This document shows, piece after piece, positions 1 through 64,000 of a stretch of DNA of 64,000 nucleotides; the stretch's first letter is position 1; each line of letters opens with the position of its first letter. This DNA is from Stramonita haemastoma (Eukaryota; Mollusca; Gastropoda; Neogastropoda; Muricidae), in contig CM060334.1 in assembly GCA_030674155.1 (NCBI GenBank), positions 41,252,075 through 41,316,074 on the forward strand. Reading direction: 5' to 3'. A program made the translations under genes and the position numbers. A model generated the notes under the pieces. That model did not search any database and was not told the origin of the DNA. It saw nothing but the letters and a program-made list of their open reading frames with translations.

Positions 1-272
1 AGTCCCGTGTGTATGCAGTTTTGTAAATGTCATCTGTTCCCACCGGCACACGATGGCCTACTCTTACGAAAAGCGGAACAGGATTTAACGTGTGCGCAAG
101 ATGTTCTGCGTGCGTTCACACACGGGCCTCGGTTTATAGTCTTATCCACAGGATTTTGGAGGAGAGTGGAGTCAGCAATAATGTTAACTCCTGGAGAAAA
201 GTATCATCGAACGGGAATCGAACTCGGGTTGTCAAATTGCCAGCGCAATGTTCTGACCACTAGGCTATCTCC
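1..272 (-). mobile_element. tRNA-derived SINE, minus strand
   Basis: Read on the minus strand it has an A-box-like GATAGCCTAGTGGTCAGAAC, a B-box-like GGTTCGATTCCC and then the core GAGGCCCGTGTGTGAACGCA. The core recurs at 15.3, 22.5, 24.8, 28.9, 41.7, 45.7 and 52.5 kb. It is cut by the window edge at its 3' end and abuts a C run and (TG)n at its 5' end. Confidence 0.75.
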
Positions 273-281
273 CCCCCCCCC

Positions 282-435
<154 letters not shown>

Positions 436-640
436 GCTTATGTTTGAGAAATGAACCCAGAATAGATCTAGCAGAAACAGTAATGAAGAGCGTAACCCCC
501 TTTCTTTTGCACTGATAATCGGTAACAAAAATTGCCTTCAGGTATGCTTTAGTTAGAAATAACAGATAACTAGAAAGAGGGGATTTAGGAAAATGCCCAT
601 TTCCTTTTCATCAGTTTCATCAAGATAAGAAAGTGCCATC

Positions 641-643
<3 letters not shown>

Positions 644-733
<90 letters not shown>

Positions 734-785
734 CACACACACCACACACATACACACACACACACGCTCGCACGCGCACACACAC

Positions 786-844
<59 letters not shown>
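644..844 (+). repeat. (CT)n then (CA)n compound microsatellite
   Basis: This is the complement order of the tract at 286-429, 215 nt away. Together they form an imperfect inverted repeat, with TG-GA on one side and CT-CA on the other. Confidence 0.97.
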
Positions 845-846
<2 letters not shown>

Positions 847-1099
847 ACCAATATCCCTCATTTTTTGCTCACTGTTCCTGAGGGAAAAATTGTTGATCAA
901 AACTTTCACTTTATTATAATCTCGATCTTCTATTCTGCTTTTCTTTCTTCTTTTTTTTCTTTTTTTTTAATAGAAAATTAGGAAGCATTTGGGTGATTTT
1001 GTTTCTTGGTAGTTGTAAACATCTTTTACATTTTGTGTGTATACTTTGCACCATTACAAGACGTTGGAATTGTCAAAGTAATAATACGGTGTGTTTCAG

Positions 1100-41356
<40,257 letters not shown>

Positions 41357-41568
41357 ACTGGGCAGTCAAGGTTCTCACTGTGGCTCGACCTCTGGTCATG
41401 TTTTCTTTGAAAGAATTATGTACATAACAACTTGCGTGTTTTAACATTGTATATAACATCTGTGTCTTTTTTTAAAGTGAAAGGGAAACATAAAAAATCT
41501 TCATTCAGAGTTCTGAAATGACCGTCTGTTGTAAGTATCATGTCTCATAGTCATATATATGTATATAG

Positions 41569-41608
41569 AATAAATTGTGTGCGTTCCTGTAATTTTGTTT
41601 GCAATAAA
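41569..41608 (+). terminator. Candidate polyadenylation signals of gene 1
   Basis: Two AATAAA hexamers at 41569-41574 and 41603-41608 lie 213 and 247 nt after the stop codon, in AT-rich sequence. The implied 3' UTR is short, about 250 nt. The site of cleavage cannot be fixed without transcripts. Confidence 0.6.
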
Positions 41609-41654
41609 TGTTGATGATCGTTTAAAGTCAATCTGTTTGCTTTGATGGATATAT

Positions 41655-41828
41655 ATGCAGAACATCTTGCGCACACGTTAAATCCTGTTCCGCTTTTCGT
41701 AAGAGTAGACCATCGTGTGCCGGTGGGAACAGATGACACGATTTACAAAAAACTGCATACACACGGGGACTGGATGCAAAAAAAGCACATGAGTGCTTAT
41801 TCGATTATCCTCGATATAAAAGGGTAAA
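41655..41828 (+). mobile_element. Truncated SINE downstream of gene 1
   Basis: It holds the core from GCAGAACATCTTGCGCACAC through CGATATAAAAGGG, then (CA)n. It lacks the tRNA head. It lies just after the candidate polyadenylation signals, so it is not expected in the mature 3' UTR. Confidence 0.72.
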
Positions 41829-42333
41829 AACACACACACACACACACAAAAACCCAGTGGAGTGTTTATTGTACGTATAGGTGGCACAAAATTTATTTTC
41901 AAGACAACCAGGAATTGGGCACAGCTGACTTGCTGTGATTGTATATTAATTTTAAATTTTAATGTTTCTGCAATCTTCAACGATTTAGAACCACAATTTT
42001 TATGTAGATAGCATCTACGCTGTCTGCACTTTCCATCTTGAAATCATTCCGTATTGCCCCGTATTATTCACTGTGGGGCGTTGGGTCTTCAATTCATGCA
42101 TCAACCACCACCACCACCACCACCCCCCTCTTAAAAGAAAGGTGGGATGGGAGTGGGAATAAAATACATTTCTGTGTAGGAAGTCATCAAATGGCTTAGG
42201 AGCTGATAAGGCAGACAGATAAAGGAGTTGTCCTAGCTCATTCAGCAGGAAATATAAGTATGTGGCGGTTAGAAAGTTTTTTTTCCTATGTAATGTATAT
42301 CACGCACACACACACACACACACACACCACACA

Positions 42334-42377
<44 letters not shown>

Positions 42378-42844
42378 CACACACACTGCGTGCACATGAC
42401 GAATTTTTCAGTACACTCACAATGACATTGTGTGCGCACAAAAAATCACGTATTTATATTTGGGTATATGTTCAATCATGGAGTGAGTAATCGTGACATC
42501 ATAAGCAAATCGCAGCTTTTTTTTCAGGGAAAATGTATATATTTCCCCTTCCATTGAAAAAGCTTTCATAAATGAACTACATTTTTACCTGATCAGCGTC
42601 AGCTTCTTCCCTGCATGGCAGATAACGTCACCATTACACCACCTCAAGAGAGGTGAATTATCGCCAGAACTTAGTCCTTCGTCAATGCACTAGATTTCGC
42701 AAGATGAAACAGTTACTCATTTCAATGCGTACAGAAAACGCAAGAAAGGTCTATGATATTGAGTAAGAGAAAAGGAGAGAGAGACCGAGAGAGAGGGAAG
42801 GAGTTTTTTTTTAGGGTATTGGTTTTGGTTTTTGAATTTTTTAT

Positions 42845-43120
42845 GACGAAACCACAGTCAAAAAAACGCAAACTGCAGTGGTATGGGCACCTCGCAAGAT
42901 CAACAGGGCTTGCCAAGACGATTCTGCAAGGAACTGTGCAAGGCGGGAGAAGGAGAGGCAGGCAGAGAAAGAGATGGGAGGACAACATCCGAGAGTGGAC
43001 GGGCCTCAGGCTGAGTGACACCCTGAGAAAGGTCGAGGACAGAGGGAAATGGGGAGAGCTGGTTGCGAGGTCTTCCGTGGCGCCCCTACGGTTTAAACTG
43101 ACTATGGGATAGAAGAAGAA
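42845..43120 (+). mobile_element. LINE 3'-end fragment in the intergenic region
   Basis: An open 90-codon stretch reads KRKLQWYGHLARSTGLAKT, QGTVQGGRRRGRQRKRWED, IREWTGLRLSDTLRKVED and ends in a stop followed by GAAGAAGAAGA. It is the 3' end of an RTE-like element from a subfamily related to the 2.6 kb fragment. It is truncated at the 5' side and lies between genes 1 and 2. Confidence 0.75.
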
Positions 43121-43929
43121 GATGACGAAACACTCAGATTAAAGTCTTAGAGTCTTTGCTCTTCAGTAAGAATTGTATGTGATGGGCAGACGAGCAGAGG
43201 TAGAGAGGTGAGGGGTAGGGTAGCCTACATGATCAACATTTGTTCAGATAAGATCCTAGTTTTTGCAGGAATCTGACATAGTCTTATCATGAACAGTCAA
43301 TTGTTCACATATTATCCCAGATACATACATGAAGGTGGAACATTTTCTGATTAGGACCATCCGCCATAGTGGACCTCCCTTGCTGTAGCAAAATTACAGG
43401 GGTTAATCTGGAGTTACCCGAAAAACAACAACTAAAAATTGTGGTCATTTCCACTACTGCAATTTGCTTGAAAGCATTATTCTGATATCTAAATGGACAA
43501 CCAGCTTACTCTTTACATCAGTTTTGTCATTCGGATACTTTTGAGTTTATAGACCTTTGATTACTTTCCCCTCCAATGATCAAAAGAAATCCAAACTTTG
43601 ATGCCAAATCACAGTTTAAATCTTTTTTTGGATTCATCGTTGCTGACTAATTTTAGAGAGTCAATTGACCATGACCATCACACTATGTTAGGCAGTATTT
43701 TGTCAATTGAAATCTTTGCCTTTTGCAAAACAACTGGTCATATCTTTTTAGCAGACTTTCCCAGAAACAGGTTTTCTGTTATATACGGTTGTGGCTCATG
43801 TTTAGTATTTTAAAAGTCACATTTGCGACCATGTTTATATATAAACCATATGTATATTTGAAAAAAATTTTTCTTTAAAACTTGACAATTCTACTTTGAC
43901 ATTTGTTTTGTGGTTAAAATGTTGATAGT

Positions 43930-44065
43930 ATTATATCTATCTATCTATCTATCTATATTATCTATCTATCTATCTATCTATCATATATCTATCTATCTAT
44001 CTACTATCTATCTATCTAATACGTATATATGTATATATATATGTATATATATATATATATGTATA
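43930..44065 (+). repeat. (CTAT)n and (AT)n intergenic microsatellite
   Basis: CTAT units run to about 44020, then TATATGTATATA. Some other repeats in this window have GATA tails, so it may mark a lost element. Confidence 0.92.
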
Positions 44066-44458
44066 TATTCATAAACGACAAGGAGTAGTGAAGGAAAACA
44101 ACTGCAGGTAGCCACTACAACCCTTGTTCGTGTGTATCTACGCAGAAATTTGATGTGGACAGTAATGTGGTGTGTTTTGGGGACTTACACCTGCTACAGG
44201 ATTCACACCATATCACACATTATAGACGTACATAGTGCCTGGTAGTATTCTACTTTTGAGGATTGTCTACTGGTTATCATTACATATCAGATAAGCTCAG
44301 TGGATATCGAAGAATTTAGCATAAATCGTGATATCCGAGGTCAACCTTGATTGATTGTGATCAGGTATTCTGCACTGTACCCAGAAAGATCAGTAACACA
44401 CGTTTGCTGCAACTGTAAGAGAGTTTATATGCAGCAGAGAGACACTTGGCACTTAAGC

Positions 44459-44460
<2 letters not shown>

Positions 44461-44532
<72 letters not shown>

Positions 44533-44768
44533 TTACAATTCTTTTCTTCTCTGAAACTAGTCTTCAGTCACAATTTCCGATTTTACTACAATAATTATGA
44601 GGCATTGAAGCATCAACTGAACTACATACCAGTGAACAGTACGTCTTTGTTCTCAGTGAAATACCCATTGTTGAAAACTATTGACTCACACACACTTTTG
44701 TTAACATAAGTATATGCAGCCAGAAAAAATAGGGAGAGGTGATGAAAGACAGAAAGGGATGGGGATGG

Positions 44769-44802
<34 letters not shown>
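44461..44802 (+). repeat. Two (GA)n tracts in the intergenic region
   Basis: 44461-44529 and 44771-44802. The 240 nt between them hold no recognised feature. Confidence 0.93.
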
Positions 44803-44804
<2 letters not shown>

Positions 44805-45193
44805 TGGGATATGACAGGTATGGACATTACCCGGATTGATCTTGTAGTCCTTATTTGATGTATGTACAATTGTATACCTATTGTTCATCTCAGTAACGTA
44901 GGTTCACGTCATGAGCACTGTGACTGGATACTCACGCTTCTCTTGACATAACTGCAACGCTGCAAGCTAGACTATTGTCATCAGGAAGGTGTCAACAATT
45001 TTAACTAAATCTTCGTGATCTGCCCCCTAAACGCCCCTATGCTATGAATAACAGATGACTCTCTTCTTACCGGGGACAGGGCGTGAACTGGCTAACTACA
45101 CTGGAGAAGACACAACCAGATACACAGTGTCACAGCCAGTCAGCACAACTCAGCATCTCTGTGACAGACCCTCGTCAGAGGAGGAGGACGGCT

Positions 45194-63523
<18,330 letters not shown>

Positions 63524-63639
63524 GTAAGTGTTTCTCATGTGGTATCAAGTAAAGCTTCTGACCCAGGCCAAAACTTGTCAAAAAAATCCCAAACTTCGCA
63601 CTTAATTTAGTGATATAATTATGCCAATGATCCTATTCA

Positions 63640-64000
63640 TTGCACTGTAGGGAGATGTGGCAAAGATCTTTGACTATGTAGCACTTTAATAGGTTAACAG
63701 ATTGATGATATGTTGCTTTTGTGGAGTGGAGCTATACTGCATATCATTGATTTTGTAGATTAGAGCTATTCTGCATGTAACTGGTTTTGTAGAGTAGAGT
63801 TATAATGCATATCACTGTTTTTGTAGAGTAGAGCTATATTGCTTATCAGTGCTTTCGTAGAGTAAAGCTATATTCCTTATCAATGCTTTTGTAGAGTAAA
63901 GCTATATTGCAAATCAGTGCCTTTGTAGAGTAAAGCTATATTGCATATCACTGCTTTTGTAGAGTAGCGCAGTTATGCATATCACTGCTTTTGTAGAGTA
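63640..64000 (+). repeat. 34 bp minisatellite in the D8-type intron of gene 2
   Basis: About nine units of TTTTGTAGAGTAGAGCTATA then TTGCATATCACTGC continue past the window edge. The first unit (AGATGTGGCAAAGATCTTTG) resembles the 13.7 kb array. Confidence 0.85.

Larger units (their letters stand above)
41830..45193. other. Intergenic region between gene 1 and gene 2
   Basis: Besides the listed SINE, LINE fragment and microsatellites there is (CACGCA)n near 42300-42385 and AT-rich unique sequence. The promoter of gene 2 must lie in its right part. I see no convincing TATA box, only a weak TATGAATAA near 45039. Confidence 0.55.

Overview
The window is eukaryotic, intron-rich and animal. I infer a mollusc, most likely a marine gastropod. 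The support is many short exons with GT/AG borders, scavenger-receptor-cysteine-rich (SRCR) domain arrays of the kind expanded in lophotrochozoans, tRNA-headed SINEs with a shared core, RTE-like LINEs and very dense (GT)n/(GA)n microsatellites. The species cannot be named from the sequence alone.

Two head-to-tail genes on the + strand fill the window. Gene 1 (about 1100-41356) enters from the left without its 5' end. It encodes 19 visible SRCR domains (called D1-D19 here), then one transmembrane helix and a 60-odd residue cytoplasmic tail carrying an NPCY motif. It reads as a type I membrane scavenger/recognition receptor. Gene 2 begins at 45194 with a signal-peptide exon and runs off the right end after 10 complete SRCR domains and half of an eleventh. 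Every intron between domains is phase 1, so each domain is a symmetrical, freely duplicable module. Some domains occupy one exon and others are split, and the split positions and phases differ among domain lineages.

The array is young and recombining. (i) A 4.1 kb unit of about three domains is tandemly duplicated at 24.2-32.4 kb, and the middle exon (D13) is a visible chimera of its left and right neighbours. (ii) 46.9-51.7 kb in gene 2 is a near copy of 8.0-12.9 kb in gene 1. (iii) 51.7-52.7 kb is a patchwork joining pieces that match 12.9, 18.3, 24.5 and 4.4 kb of gene 1. (iv) 52.7-63.5 kb is an older, diverged copy of 4.4-13.5 kb. Several junctions lie in or beside microsatellites.

Introns carry a full-length RTE-like LINE ORF (35753-38887), LINE fragments on both strands, truncated SINEs, an unnamed dispersed repeat seen four times, a 2.1 kb strand that is almost free of G (15.7-17.8 kb), and minisatellites with 28, 33-34, 47 and 84 bp units. 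Many domain exons carry 1-2 base indels, mostly in short runs, while splice sites stay intact. I cannot separate unpolished long-read errors from pseudogenisation. Exon ends were placed by hand from splice consensus, frame and paralogue comparison, and may be off by a base or so.
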